The notes beneath the pieces were generated by a model that was given only the letters and a program-made list of their open reading frames with translations, searched no databases and had not been told where the DNA came from. The position numbers were made by a program, and so were the translations under genes. Below, one piece after another: positions 16,421 to 24,554 of a stretch of DNA of 64,000 bases; position 1 is the first letter of the stretch, and each line of letters begins with the position of its first letter. The DNA comes from Myxococcaceae bacterium. Its GTDB lineage: Bacteria > Myxococcota > Myxococcia > Myxococcales > Myxococcaceae. Location: contig JADGHL010000001.1 of the NCBI GenBank assembly GCA_019686135.1, positions 1 through 64,000 on the forward strand, given 5' to 3'.

Positions 16421-17134
16421 TCAACCGGCGCGCTCGTCGGACCCATCGAGCGCCGGCGGCGCGTTACCGTTGTCTGGCGCGGCGACCACAGGTGGCTCGG
16501 CCGCAAAAGGCGGCTCACCCGTCGCGCCCGCTTCGGCCGCGGAAGCGAGCGAAGCGGTCACCGCGTCGCTACCCGTGGAGGACCCGCTCGATGCTTGGGC
16601 GGTGTTCTCGCCGGAGCTCCCGCCCCCCGAATCGGCGACCGGGACCAGCACGGGCGCCGGGACCGGATTGCGCCGCTTGCGCACGGTCACCGGAGCGCCT
16701 CGCGCCACGCGAACCTGGGACGGTCGCCGGCGGACCTCCTCGTCGGTGCCGAGGTCCTTGATCAACAGCTCGCCCGCGAGCGCGTCCACGCCGATGACCT
16801 CCCCGCTGGCGGTGCGATCGCCGTTGGTGAAGCTGACGAGATCGCCCTGTTTGAAGCCGTCGACCGATTCGCGCGCGAGCCGGGGAAGACCGACGGGTCG
16901 CTTCGCCGCCGCTCCCTGAGCCTTGTTCTTCGAGCCGGGCGGGCGGCCGCGGCGGCGTGGCGCGGTCGTGGGAACGGTCGTGGCAGGCGATGGCGACGAC
17001 GGCATCTTGAGCGCGATGGACGATGCGACGAGCCGCGCGACCTGCCCGCGAATCTGATGGGCGATTCCCCGGCCGATGGCCTCACCGAGCGCTTCGGCCC
17101 AGGCGATCACTCTCTGTGATGGAACGGCGTTCAT
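16421..17134 (-). CDS. AT-hook-like protein with a small SH3/KOW-like core
   Basis: 237 residues from ATG 17134; a GTG at 17152 is an alternative. Residues ~20-45 are hydrophobic or amphipathic (ARLVASSIALKM). At ~63-73 is RRRGRPPGSKNK, a textbook AT-hook core (GRP flanked by basic residues). Residues ~88-145 (GFKQGDLVSFTNGDRTASGEVIGVD...ELLIKDLGTDEEVRRRPSQVRVA) look like a small beta-barrel. The tail is low-complexity Ser/Gly/Ala/Pro. AT-hooks bind the minor groove of AT-rich DNA; in a GC-rich genome such a protein could mark AT-rich or regulatory DNA. Myxobacteria have known AT-hook regulators such as CarD, to which this is not clearly related. Confidence 0.6.
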   Translation of the reverse strand: MNAVPSQRVIAWAEALGEAIGRGIAHQIRGQVARLVASSIALKMPSSPSPATTVPTTAPRRRGRPPGSKNKAQGAAAKRPVGLPRLARESVDGFKQGDLVSFTNGDRTASGEVIGVDALAGELLIKDLGTDEEVRRRPSQVRVARGAPVTVRKRRNPVPAPVLVPVADSGGGSSGENTAQASSGSSTGSDAVTASLASAAEAGATGEPPFAAEPPVVAAPDNGNAPPALDGSDERAG

Positions 17135-17420
17135 GGGGGGCGCATCCTCCACAGAATGGCGCGATCCTCAACACCCCTCGCTGTGTCAAAGTTCAGCGCC
17201 ATGCCGCCTTGCCGTCGGGTACTCGCTGCGGATCGGTCTGATTTCAAACAGGTGCAAAAGTTCGCGCGACCGTTGCAGCAGCACGCGACGATTCTTCCCC
17301 GGGTGGCCAGCGAGGGTGCAGCGCCCGCGTGAAATGACAGTCGAGGCCGCCCGCGGACCACTACCCACCACGGTCGGGCACCCCCACAGTCCGAGCCCAC
17401 CCAAAGGAGGGTGCAGACAC

Positions 17421-18056
17421 ATGAACAAACTCTCCATTCTGACCGCGGCGTTGGTCCTCTCCGGTGCCGCGTTCGCCGCGGATCCGGCACAGGGCACCTC
17501 GCGCTCGCTCACCGACCTGGCTCCCAAAGACGAGAAGGCGATGGCCGAAGCGCTCCACCACGCGAACCAGTCGGAGATCCGGCTCGGCAAGCTCGCGCAG
17601 CAGAAGGGGCAGTCCCAGGCGGTGAAGCGGTTCGGGCAGATGATGGTCACGGACCACCAGAAGGCCGATCAGGAGCTGCTCTCGCTTGCCCGGACCAAAG
17701 GCTGGAAGCTCGCCGACGAGCCGACCGCGACGAATCAGACCGAGCGCGTGATGATGGCGGCGGACAAAGCGAACGAGGCCAGGCTCAACGCGCTGGATGG
17801 GCCGCTCTTCGATTCAGCGTACCTGTCGATGATGGTGGACGATCACGACGTCGATATCATGAAGGTCGCGCTCGGCGCGAAGCAGTTCGAGGGTTCCGAG
17901 CTCGGCAAGCAGCTCACCCGGCTTCTGCCCACGCTCGAGCAGCACCGGCAGCACGCGTACCAGGCGCTCGGCGAGGTGAAGCCCAATCCCGAAGCGCTCG
18001 GGATGGGCGGAGCCGGGAGCGCCGGGCAGCGGCGCGAGCTGAAGCAGCCGCGCTGA
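17421..18056 (+). CDS. Secreted DUF4142 protein
   Basis: 211 residues, preceded by AAAGGAGG at a good spacing. Signal peptide residues 1-20 (MNKLSILTAALVLSGAAFAA). The mature protein is a helical bundle in which HHANQSEIRLGKLAQQKGQSQAVKRFGQMMVTDHQKADQ matches the DUF4142 pattern, a ferritin-like fold of unknown function. The repeated His (HH, DH, DDHDVD, EQHRQHA) are at spacings compatible with metal binding, but this is not shown. It is preceded by a 286-base gap in which no clear promoter could be picked. Confidence 0.75.
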   Translation: MNKLSILTAALVLSGAAFAADPAQGTSRSLTDLAPKDEKAMAEALHHANQSEIRLGKLAQQKGQSQAVKRFGQMMVTDHQKADQELLSLARTKGWKLADEPTATNQTERVMMAADKANEARLNALDGPLFDSAYLSMMVDDHDVDIMKVALGAKQFEGSELGKQLTRLLPTLEQHRQHAYQALGEVKPNPEALGMGGAGSAGQRRELKQPR

Positions 18057-18118
18057 CGATCGCCTCAGGAGGCAAGCGCGCGCTCGACAAGCTCCGGTCG
18101 ATCGCTATTTTCCACCCC

Positions 18119-18649
18119 ATGGCGAAGGACATCGTCATCTGGCCGGAGAAGGTCCTCAACGCGCCCGCCCGGCCGGTCACCGAGTTCGGTGAGCCGCTGG
18201 ATGCGCTCCTCAAGGACATGGACGAGGCGGTGCGCGCCGCGGAGGGCGTGGGCATCGCCGCCAATCAGATCGGCGTGCCGTTGCGTGTGGCGCTCGTGGC
18301 GCGCGGCGACGGCACGTTCTTCGAGATCATCAACCCGCAGATCCTCGAGAAGTCGGAGAAGGTGACGTTGCGCGAAGGCTGCCTCTCCGTCCCGGAAGAA
18401 TGGGAGCAGGTGGAGCGGTACAAGCGGGTGAAGGTCCGCTACCAGGATCGCGCGCAGCAGTGGCACGAAGTGGAGGCCGAAGGGCAGCTCGCGCACATCT
18501 TCCAGCACGAGATCGACCACCTCGACGGCACCGTCTACGTGATGCACCTCTCCAGCCTCAAGCGCGGCCTCATCCGCGAGCGGATGGAAAAGCTCAAGCG
18601 TCTGCTCAAACAGCGCGCGCGGAACGCCGAGGGCAGCGCGGCCGGCTAG
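18119..18649 (+). CDS. def: Peptide deformylase
   Basis: 176 residues. Removes the N-formyl group from nascent proteins. All three PDF motifs are present: GVGIAANQ (43-50, with Ile for the usual Leu), EGCLS (86-90, Cys metal ligand) and HEIDH (130-134, two His metal ligands and the catalytic Glu). A basic helical C-terminal tail (KRLLKQRARNAEGS) is typical of type 1 PDFs. No fmt gene adjoins it. Its TAG shares the palindrome CTAG with the stop of the convergent gene, so the two coding regions overlap by four bases. Confidence 0.93.
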   Translation: MAKDIVIWPEKVLNAPARPVTEFGEPLDALLKDMDEAVRAAEGVGIAANQIGVPLRVALVARGDGTFFEIINPQILEKSEKVTLREGCLSVPEEWEQVERYKRVKVRYQDRAQQWHEVEAEGQLAHIFQHEIDHLDGTVYVMHLSSLKRGLIRERMEKLKRLLKQRARNAEGSAAG

Positions 18650-18936
18650 CGGTCCCGATCCGGAACCGGCTGCGGCGGGGCCGGCGAGACCTCGGTGCCG
18701 GTGATCACCCGCACCCAGCCCACGCTGGAGTGGCGCTCCATCAGCCGGAACTCCTCCAGCGCCTGGGCGATCGCGCGATCTTCGGTCTCGGCGGTGATCC
18801 GGTAGGTCCAGCAGTACGGCTCGCGCCGGGGGCCGCTGTTCAACTCGTAGGTGGGCTCCCGGTAGAGGATGCGCACGAGCCAGGCACGCTTGCGCGCGGG
18901 GAAGGCGATGACGTTGGTCGCGCGGCTGATCGACAT
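18646..18936 (-). CDS. Small conserved-looking hypothetical protein
   Basis: 96 residues from ATG 18936. The sequence (RKRAWLVRILYREPTYEL...CWTYRITAETEDRAIAQALEEFR) has alternating strand and helix propensity, like a small ferredoxin-like alpha/beta domain, and a Pro-rich C-terminus. No signal peptide and no known motif were recognised. The ORF is supported by codon quality and by abutting def tail to tail. A TATAGT hexamer 15-20 bases upstream could be a -10, without a good -35. Confidence 0.5.
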   Translation of the reverse strand: MSISRATNVIAFPARKRAWLVRILYREPTYELNSGPRREPYCWTYRITAETEDRAIAQALEEFRLMERHSSVGWVRVITGTEVSPAPPQPVPDRDR

Positions 18937-19096
18937 GCGGGCGAGACTATAACCAGCACGCGCCTTGCGTGCCCACCGCACCCGCCGCCGGTGGAAGTGT
19001 TCTGCCCCCGGGTCGCCGGCACTCCTGAGTCGGCACGCGCGCGCCGCGTCGGCGAACAGTGGATGCGCGCGGCAGCGCCGCTATAGAAGGCGCAGC

Positions 19097-19462
19097 GTGG
19101 AGATCTTCAAGGAGTTCACCTTCGAGGCGGCGCACCGGCTGCCGAACGTCCCCAGCGGGCACAAGTGCGCCCGTCTGCACGGCCACTCCTATCGCGTCGC
19201 CCTGCATGTGCGCGGGCCGATCGGCGAGACGTCCGGATGGATCATGGACTTCGCCGATCTGAAGGCCGCGTGGGAGCCGCTCCATGCGGTGCTCGACCAC
19301 TACTACCTGAACGAGGTGGAGGGGCTGGAGAACCCCACCAGCGAAGTGCTCGCGCGGTGGATCTGGCGGCGGCTCAAGCCGTCACTGCCGGCGCTCAGCC
19401 GCGTGGTGGTGCGCGAGACCTGCACCTCCGGCTGCAGTTACGAAGGCGAAGACGAGCGCTGA
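19097..19462 (+). CDS. queD: 6-carboxy-5,6,7,8-tetrahydropterin synthase family protein
   Basis: 121 residues from GTG 19097. QueD converts 7,8-dihydroneopterin triphosphate to 6-carboxytetrahydropterin in queuosine/preQ0 synthesis. Zinc ligands are His13 (FEAAHRL) and His28/His30 (HGHSY). Cys24 (CARLHGH) is the catalytic Cys of the QueD/PTPS family, and Asp67-His68 and Glu107 complete the site. The length fits QueD rather than eukaryotic PTPS. It overlaps the convergent queuosine-precursor transporter gene by 25 bases, which supports the queuosine assignment over a biopterin role. Confidence 0.85.
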   Translation: MEIFKEFTFEAAHRLPNVPSGHKCARLHGHSYRVALHVRGPIGETSGWIMDFADLKAAWEPLHAVLDHYYLNEVEGLENPTSEVLARWIWRRLKPSLPALSRVVVRETCTSGCSYEGEDER

Positions 19463-20226
19463 TCGACCGTGTCGGGCGCGCTGGCCACCGCGGGCGTGAG
19501 CGCCGTGCCCGGGCGGGAGGGTTCGACGATCACCTCGCCCCGGTTGTCCAGCTTCACCGGCTGGATGCCCAGCGCGCGTTCGACGATCGCGTGCCCCGCA
19601 TAGATCAACGGGGTGAGCCCGATCGCGATGAGCAGCTTCATCGCGTAGGAGGTCGCGATCATCGACGGCATCCGCGCGTGGTTGTCGGTGCCCCACCAGG
19701 CCACCAGCGTCACCACCAGCGTGTCGATGAGCTGGGACACCACGGTGGATCCGGTGGCGCGCAGCCACAGGTAGCGGTTTCTGGCGATGCGCTTGAGCAG
19801 GCGGAAGGTGGCGATGTCGGCGAACTGGCCGATGAGGTACGCGCACATCGAGGCCACGAGGATCCGGCGCGAGCTCGCGAAGACGAGATCGAACGCGGAC
19901 TCGGTCACGCCGCCGTAGCCCGGCGACCGCGTGAACTCGGGCCAGGGCAGCGCCACGGTCACGGCGATGATGCTGAAGGACAGGATCGCCATCCCGAAGC
20001 CGACCCAGGTGACGAAGCGCGCCGCCTTGTGCCCGTAGAACTCGTTGAGCAGGTCGGTGATCAGGAAGGTGACCGGGAACGCCACCATCCCCGCGGAGAG
20101 GACGAAGGAGACGTTCCAGTTCACGTACTCGAGCAGCTTGCCGCCGATGATGTCGCCCACCACGAAGCAGGCGACGAACGTGGCGGCCAGGACCACGAAG
20201 AGCTGGGTGCGGCGATCGAAGTGCAC
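19438..20226 (-). CDS. Queuosine precursor transporter (YhhQ/DUF165 family)
   Basis: 262 residues with six or so hydrophobic helices. The N-terminal [18 protein letters not shown], the charged [21 protein letters not shown] loop and the [10 protein letters not shown]...[20 protein letters not shown] segment are characteristic of the DUF165/YhhQ family, which imports preQ0/preQ1. The C-terminal ~40 residues are polar and overlap queD on the other strand. It follows the SDR gene by 13 bases and is the last gene of a long minus-strand run. Import and de novo synthesis of the same tRNA base are thus encoded back to back. Confidence 0.85.
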   Translation of the reverse strand: MHFDRRTQLFVVLAATFVACFVVGDIIGGKLLEYVNWNVSFVLSAGMVAFPVTFLITDLLNEFYGHKAARFVTWVGFGMAILSFSIIAVTVALPWPEFTRSPGYGGVTESAFDLVFASSRRILVASMCAYLIGQFADIATFRLLKRIARNRYLWLRATGSTVVSQLIDTLVVTLVAWWGTDNHARMPSMIATSYAMKLLIAIGLTPLIYAGHAIVERALGIQPVKLDNRGEVIVEPSRPGTALTPAVASAPDTVDQRSSSPS

Positions 20227-20239
20227 GATGGTTCCGTCC

Positions 20240-20965
20240 TCACTCCCGAAGGAGCAGTCCTCCGTCCACCACCAGCTCCGTGCCGGTGGTCCAGGAGGCC
20301 GTGAGCAGGTGGGCGATCGCTTCCGCGATCTCCTCGGGGCGGCCGATCCGCCCCAACGGGTGCAGCGCGTCCAGCGCGGTCCGATCGCGCCCCGAAATCA
20401 TCTCGGTGTCCACCAGCCCGGGCGTGACCGCGTTGCAGCGGATCCGGCGCCCGGCGCCCGCGAGCGCGAAGCTCTTCATCACCGCCAGAAGGCCCGCCTT
20501 GCTCGCGCTGTAGACGGCGCTGGTGGGCAGCGGGCGGTGGGCGAGGGTGCTGGACACGAACACCAGCGCGCCGCCGGGGTCGAGGTGCTCGAGCGCCTGT
20601 TCGCCGATCCTCAGCGCGGCGACCAGGTTGATCTGAAGCTGCGCGTTCAGCGCGTTCTCGTCGAGCGCTCCCGGCAGCTGGTGGTGGACCAAGCCCGCGC
20701 TGAACACCACGCCGTCGAGCCCGCCCAACGCCGCTTTTGCCCGCGCCACGAGAGCGCGCCGCTGGGCCGGGTCGGCAAGGTCGCACGAAATCGCCACCGC
20801 GCGGCCTTCGGGCGCCGAGCGCACCACCGCCTCCAGCCGCTCCGCGCGCCGTCCGGACACCACCACCTGCCCGCCCTCGGCGAGCACGCGCTCGGCGACC
20901 GCGCGGCCGATGCCGCTCCCGCCGCCGGTGATGAGGACGCGCTGCATGCCGGGTTTCGGTGTCAT
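20240..20965 (-). CDS. Short-chain dehydrogenase/reductase in the folB-cupin operon
   Basis: 241 residues. ATG 20965 is chosen because it overlaps the stop of the preceding gene in an ATGA arrangement. TGGGSGIG at residues ~13-20, SGRRAERLE (likely NADPH), an NAG-equivalent FSAGLVHH and catalytic SS...VYSASK are present. The C-terminal GLVDTEMI and LGRIGRPEEIAEAIAHLL with GTELVVDGG are typical of FabG-like SDRs. Coupling to a dihydroneopterin-aldolase fusion suggests it could reduce a pterin-derived or folate-like product, in the way that FolM-type SDRs do; that is inference. Confidence 0.82.
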   Translation of the reverse strand: MTPKPGMQRVLITGGGSGIGRAVAERVLAEGGQVVVSGRRAERLEAVVRSAPEGRAVAISCDLADPAQRRALVARAKAALGGLDGVVFSAGLVHHQLPGALDENALNAQLQINLVAALRIGEQALEHLDPGGALVFVSSTLAHRPLPTSAVYSASKAGLLAVMKSFALAGAGRRIRCNAVTPGLVDTEMISGRDRTALDALHPLGRIGRPEEIAEAIAHLLTASWTTGTELVVDGGLLLRE

Positions 20966-21762
20966 CCGTGCGCACCTTCCGATGCGCCGGGCGGGTAGTA
21001 GGTGACACCTTCCGGCCGGGTGAGCCCGCCCTCCGGGAGCGGGACTTCGATCTCGTCGTGAGGAAGGAACGCCGGGCGGTCGACGCACAGCACCGTCTGC
21101 TCGTGCGCCGACGGATTGTCGTACCGGTGGGGAAAGCCCTTCGGCCACCGGAAACCCGTGCCCGCGGCCACCGGCGCGCCCTGGAGCCACAGCCCGCTGC
21201 CGAGCACCAGCTCGGACTCCTCCATCTCCCGGTGCTCGTGGGTGGCGATGGCGCCGCCGGGCTTGAGCCGGAGGCGATAGATGCCGGCGCCCCCGTCCTC
21301 GTAGATGACGTCCACCCGTCCGAAGGACTTCTCCTCCACCGCATAGCGGTACTCGTCGGCGCGGCGGTGGACGGCCAGCGCGGCCACGGTGCCGCCACTG
21401 AGCGCTTCGGGCTTGGCGAGGCGAAGCGTGACTGCCTGCACCTGCGCGCGGTGGAGGTCGGGCGTGGGCGGGGCGAGGATGTAGCGGCACAGCGCGTCGG
21501 CGGCGGCCTCGAGCAGCCGGAACGACGCGTTCTCGAGGAGGAAGCGGAGCTCGCCGGAGAGGCGCGCGTAGTCCACCGTGGCCTTGAGCCCGCCCCGGTT
21601 CGCCGCATCACGGGTGTCGAGATAGAGCGAGACGTCCAGCCGCAAGGGCTGCGGCGTGTGGCGTTCGGCGCGGTAGACGCCGACGATGCAACAGACCTGC
21701 ATCCCCTCCAGGGCGATCTCGTCGAGCGGACGGCCGTTGGCGTCGAGCGGGTGGAACGTCAT
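20962..21762 (-). CDS. Dihydroneopterin aldolase (FolB-like) fused to a cupin domain
   Basis: 266 residues. Residues ~10-125 follow the FolB/FolX fold: IALEGMQVCCIVGVYRAERHTPQPLRL, TVDYARLS, FRLLEAAADAL (Glu) and the catalytic Lys in RLAKPEAL, then AALAVHR. From ~135 a cupin follows: AGIYRLRLKPGGAIATHEHREMEESELVLG holds the H-x-H-x6-E metal motif and PHRYDNP the second-motif His. A FolB-cupin fusion is unusual. The cupin could act on an aldehyde or glycolaldehyde-type product or bind a pterin. It overlaps xthA by one base (TGATG) and the SDR by four (ATGA). Confidence 0.78.
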   Translation of the reverse strand: MTFHPLDANGRPLDEIALEGMQVCCIVGVYRAERHTPQPLRLDVSLYLDTRDAANRGGLKATVDYARLSGELRFLLENASFRLLEAAADALCRYILAPPTPDLHRAQVQAVTLRLAKPEALSGGTVAALAVHRRADEYRYAVEEKSFGRVDVIYEDGGAGIYRLRLKPGGAIATHEHREMEESELVLGSGLWLQGAPVAAGTGFRWPKGFPHRYDNPSAHEQTVLCVDRPAFLPHDEIEVPLPEGGLTRPEGVTYYPPGASEGAHG

Positions 21763-22544
21763 CACAGGACCCGCTCGTCGATCTCCACGCTGACCGGGCA
21801 GTGATCGCTGCCGTGGACCTCGGGGTGGATGGCGGCGTTCTTCACGTACGGCAGGGCCCCGGGCGAGGCGAGCACGTAGTCGAGCCGCCACCCGATGTTC
21901 TTCTCGCGCACGCCGAAGCGCTGGCTCCACCAGGTGTAGTGGCCGCCCTCCTTGCGGAAGTGGCGGAAGGTGTCGGTCCAGCCAGCCGTGATCCACCGCG
22001 AGAACGCGCGGCGCTCCTCCGGCCGGAAGCCCGAGTTCTCGCGGTTGTCGCGTGGACGGGCCAGGTCGATCTCCTCGTGCGCCGTGTTGAAGTCGCCCAT
22101 CACAAGGATCGGCTCGCCGGCCTCCATGGCCGGCTTCAGGCGCTCGAAGAGCCGCTGATAGAAGCGGAGCTTGAACGGGATGCGGGAGAGGTCGCGGTTC
22201 ACCCCGTTGCCGTTGGGGAAGTACGCGTTGACGATCCGGAGCCGCCCGAAGCGGGCGATCTGCACGCGGCCCTCGTCGTCGAACGCGCGGATGCCCATTC
22301 CCGGCTGAAGCTCGTTGGGGGCCTCGCGGGAGAACAGCCCCACGCCCGAATAGCCGGGGCGCACCGCGGGGGTGAAGTGCGCTCGCCAGCCCTTCGGTTC
22401 GCGCAGGCGATCCGGGATCTGCTCCACCGCCGCGCGGATCTCCTGGACGGCGATGATGTCCGCGCCGCAGCGTCCGAGCCAGCGCGCAAACCCCTTCCGA
22501 TGGGCTGCCCGGATTCCGTTCACGTTCCAGGACACGATCCGCAC
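21762..22544 (-). CDS. xthA: Exodeoxyribonuclease III / AP endonuclease
   Basis: 260 residues from GTG 22544. Repairs abasic sites and removes 3' blocks. EEP fold residues are all visible: Asn7 in SWNVNG, Glu35 in VQEIRA, the Tyr of VNAYFPNGNG, MGDFNTAHEEIDL, and the C-terminal GSDHCPV. The DNA-binding KFLR-like segment (PFKLRFYQRLFE) is as in ExoA/XthA. It directly precedes the FolB-cupin gene with a TGATG overlap. It could be an ordinary repair gene carried along in a long operon; its position downstream of a secreted nuclease cluster may be chance. Confidence 0.92.
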   Translation of the reverse strand: MRIVSWNVNGIRAAHRKGFARWLGRCGADIIAVQEIRAAVEQIPDRLREPKGWRAHFTPAVRPGYSGVGLFSREAPNELQPGMGIRAFDDEGRVQIARFGRLRIVNAYFPNGNGVNRDLSRIPFKLRFYQRLFERLKPAMEAGEPILVMGDFNTAHEEIDLARPRDNRENSGFRPEERRAFSRWITAGWTDTFRHFRKEGGHYTWWSQRFGVREKNIGWRLDYVLASPGALPYVKNAAIHPEVHGSDHCPVSVEIDERVL

Positions 22545-22621
22545 GTTGGGGAGGATACCCGCCGGGTGCGGATCCGGCGATGGCTTCCGCCGGTCAGAAG
22601 GGCGCCCGCCCCGCAGGTGGC

Positions 22622-23929
22622 TCAGCGCTCGTCCCGGGAGACCTTTTTGTGTTTCTTCGGCGGCGGCGGGAGCGCATCCAGCTCCGGGCGGACGTCCTCT
22701 TCGAGGTCGGGGTCGAGCGCCAGCGCCTTCTCGAAGTCCGCGCGCGCCTCCTCGAAGTGGCCCAGCTCCTTGTGGGCGAAGCCGCGGAACGCATAGGACT
22801 CGCCGTCCCGGTCGAAGCCCGCCTCGAAGGACGCGGTGAGTTCGGCGATCGCCTCCTCGTTCCAGTCCCTCTGGTACAGCCAGATCCCGTAGCCCGCGCG
22901 CAGGGATGGGTCGCCGTCGGCCTCCACCCAGGCCTTGTAGGCCTGCTTCGCCTCCTCGACGCGGCCCTGATCGAGCAGAAGGCGCAGCAGGAGGTTCTGG
23001 CCTTCTTCGTCCTTCGGGTTCTTCGCCACGCGCGCGCGGATGGCGGCTTCGCGCTGTTTCTCGCGCTCGGCGTATGCGGCCTCGTAGCGGGTCCAGACGT
23101 CGCGCTCCCTCTCCGCATCGCCGATCGCCCGGTACGCCATGGCCAGGTCGGAGGCGAGCTGCCGGTCATCGGGTGAGCGGGCGAACTGCGCCTCCGGACG
23201 TTCGCGCTTGAGGCGTTCGGCCCAGGCGCCGGTTCCACCGCCGGAGGTCCGCCGGGTCATCAGCCACGGCAGCCCGGCGGCGAAGAGCACCATGATCAAC
23301 TCAGCGACCACCAGCGTGCGGAAGCGGCCGCGCCGCGCCTTGAGCGCGTCGACGCGCTCGTCCGGATCGTCGGGGAGCGGCGGGGGAGGCTGCCTCGGCA
23401 CCATGTACGAGCGGGCCACCATGTCCGCGAGCGAGCGCCGGTCGGGCCGGGTCAGCATCAGGAACTGACCCAGCACGGCGGCGGCGAGCAGCATCCACGA
23501 GAGGTGGAACAGCAGAAAGCCGATCCCCGTGGGCATCATGAAGCCCAGAAGGCCCAGCCAGCTCATCACCAGGCCGAACACCAGCGTGGCGAGGTAGGTG
23601 ATGGGAAAGAACCCCCGACCGACGAGCTCGCGGAAGAGCAGGTCCGTGACCGGGACGTTCCGGCCCTTCCGGGTGACCAGCTCGATCCCGAACAGCCGCA
23701 TGCCGATTGTGGCGCGGAAGAGCGAAAGCGGCACCACCGAGTAGCCGACGAGGATGGCGAACACGCCCCACATCGGCGCGGCGAGGCCATACAGCCAGAG
23801 CCCGCCGAAGAAGTAGCCCGCCATGAGGGTGACCAGGATGAACAGGTCGAACGCGCCGGCCTTGAGACGCGCTTCGATCGGCGCCGGCTTCAGGTCCGGC
23901 AGTTGCTCCTCGTCATCGAAGGGTGCCAT
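22622..23929 (-). CDS. RDD-family membrane protein with C-terminal TPR-like repeats
   Basis: 435 residues. Residues ~18-180 form an RDD domain with three or four membrane helices: the first helix begins EARLKAGAFDLFILVTL (Arg, Asp), and the domain ends TRPDRRSLADMVARSYMV (the DxxSxxD element). A further single helix (LVVAELIMVLFAAGLPWLM) precedes a soluble domain from ~240 with TPR-like helices (RVEEAKQAYKAWVEADGD, HFEEARADFEKALALDPDLE). The C-terminus is Lys/Arg-rich. RDD proteins include ion antiporters, but most are of unknown function. It follows the small secreted nuclease gene by 46 bases in the same direction. Confidence 0.75.
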   Translation of the reverse strand: MAPFDDEEQLPDLKPAPIEARLKAGAFDLFILVTLMAGYFFGGLWLYGLAAPMWGVFAILVGYSVVPLSLFRATIGMRLFGIELVTRKGRNVPVTDLLFRELVGRGFFPITYLATLVFGLVMSWLGLLGFMMPTGIGFLLFHLSWMLLAAAVLGQFLMLTRPDRRSLADMVARSYMVPRQPPPPLPDDPDERVDALKARRGRFRTLVVAELIMVLFAAGLPWLMTRRTSGGGTGAWAERLKRERPEAQFARSPDDRQLASDLAMAYRAIGDAERERDVWTRYEAAYAEREKQREAAIRARVAKNPKDEEGQNLLLRLLLDQGRVEEAKQAYKAWVEADGDPSLRAGYGIWLYQRDWNEEAIAELTASFEAGFDRDGESYAFRGFAHKELGHFEEARADFEKALALDPDLEEDVRPELDALPPPPKKHKKVSRDER

Positions 23930-23975
23930 GCGCGCTGCTTAGTCGAAGCGGCCCGCGCGCCGGAAGGGCACCCCG

Positions 23976-24500
23976 TCAGCAGGGCGTGACCGAACAGAAA
24001 CCCCATAGGCCCTTTCCCTCCGAAGAGGCCTGGTCCTCGAGCGTTTCGAACTCCTGCGCCCGGTCGTCCCCGTTGGGCGGGATGTGGAGGACGCACGCGT
24101 AGCCGCGTTCCACCATCAAGGTGTTGACCTCGCGGCCATCGAGAAAAACGTAGGCCAGAAGCCGTCCAAACCGGTCGGTGCACGTCTGGTCGTAGCGGAG
24201 CGTCACCGTCTGCGCGAGCACCAGCGACGCATTGAAGTCCCGGGCCTCGTTCCCGTAGCACTCCGCGTCCGACCCGACCTCCGGTGCGTCGATCATGAGG
24301 TAGCGGATCTTCTCTCCACTCTCGAGCGTGATGGTGTCCCCATCATGAACATCCGCCACCACGCCCGAAGAAGGCCCGCACTCCGATCCCCCGCAGCCAG
24401 CGAAAAAGGCCACCACACCCGCAACGACCACGCCGACCACCCACGCACGCAAGGACGTCCCATCCGGAGGCCCGAAGGGCCGGAGGATCACCCTACTCAC
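23976..24500 (-). CDS. Lipoprotein with staphylococcal-nuclease-like domain (small)
   Basis: 174 residues from GTG 24500. The N-terminus (WVVGVVVAGVVAFFAGC) gives a lipobox at Cys36, so the nuclease should be anchored outside the cytosol. The SNase core follows: DGDT (53-56, metal ligands), Arg66, Asp71-Ala-Pro-Glu74 (the usual DTPE with Thr replaced by Ala), and Arg113 in DRFGRLLAYVF. All catalytic Arg/Glu/Asp are kept. Four Cys in the mature part could form disulfides (CYGNEA, CTDRFG, YACVL, GFCSVTPC). SNases cut DNA and RNA with Ca2+. It is the last nuclease of a four-gene secreted set. Confidence 0.85.
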   Translation of the reverse strand: MSRVILRPFGPPDGTSLRAWVVGVVVAGVVAFFAGCGGSECGPSSGVVADVHDGDTITLESGEKIRYLMIDAPEVGSDAECYGNEARDFNASLVLAQTVTLRYDQTCTDRFGRLLAYVFLDGREVNTLMVERGYACVLHIPPNGDDRAQEFETLEDQASSEGKGLWGFCSVTPC

Positions 24501-24554
24501 TGCTCACCACCTGCCACGAACGACGTCCGCGCCGGCACTGCCCACCTCGAAGCC

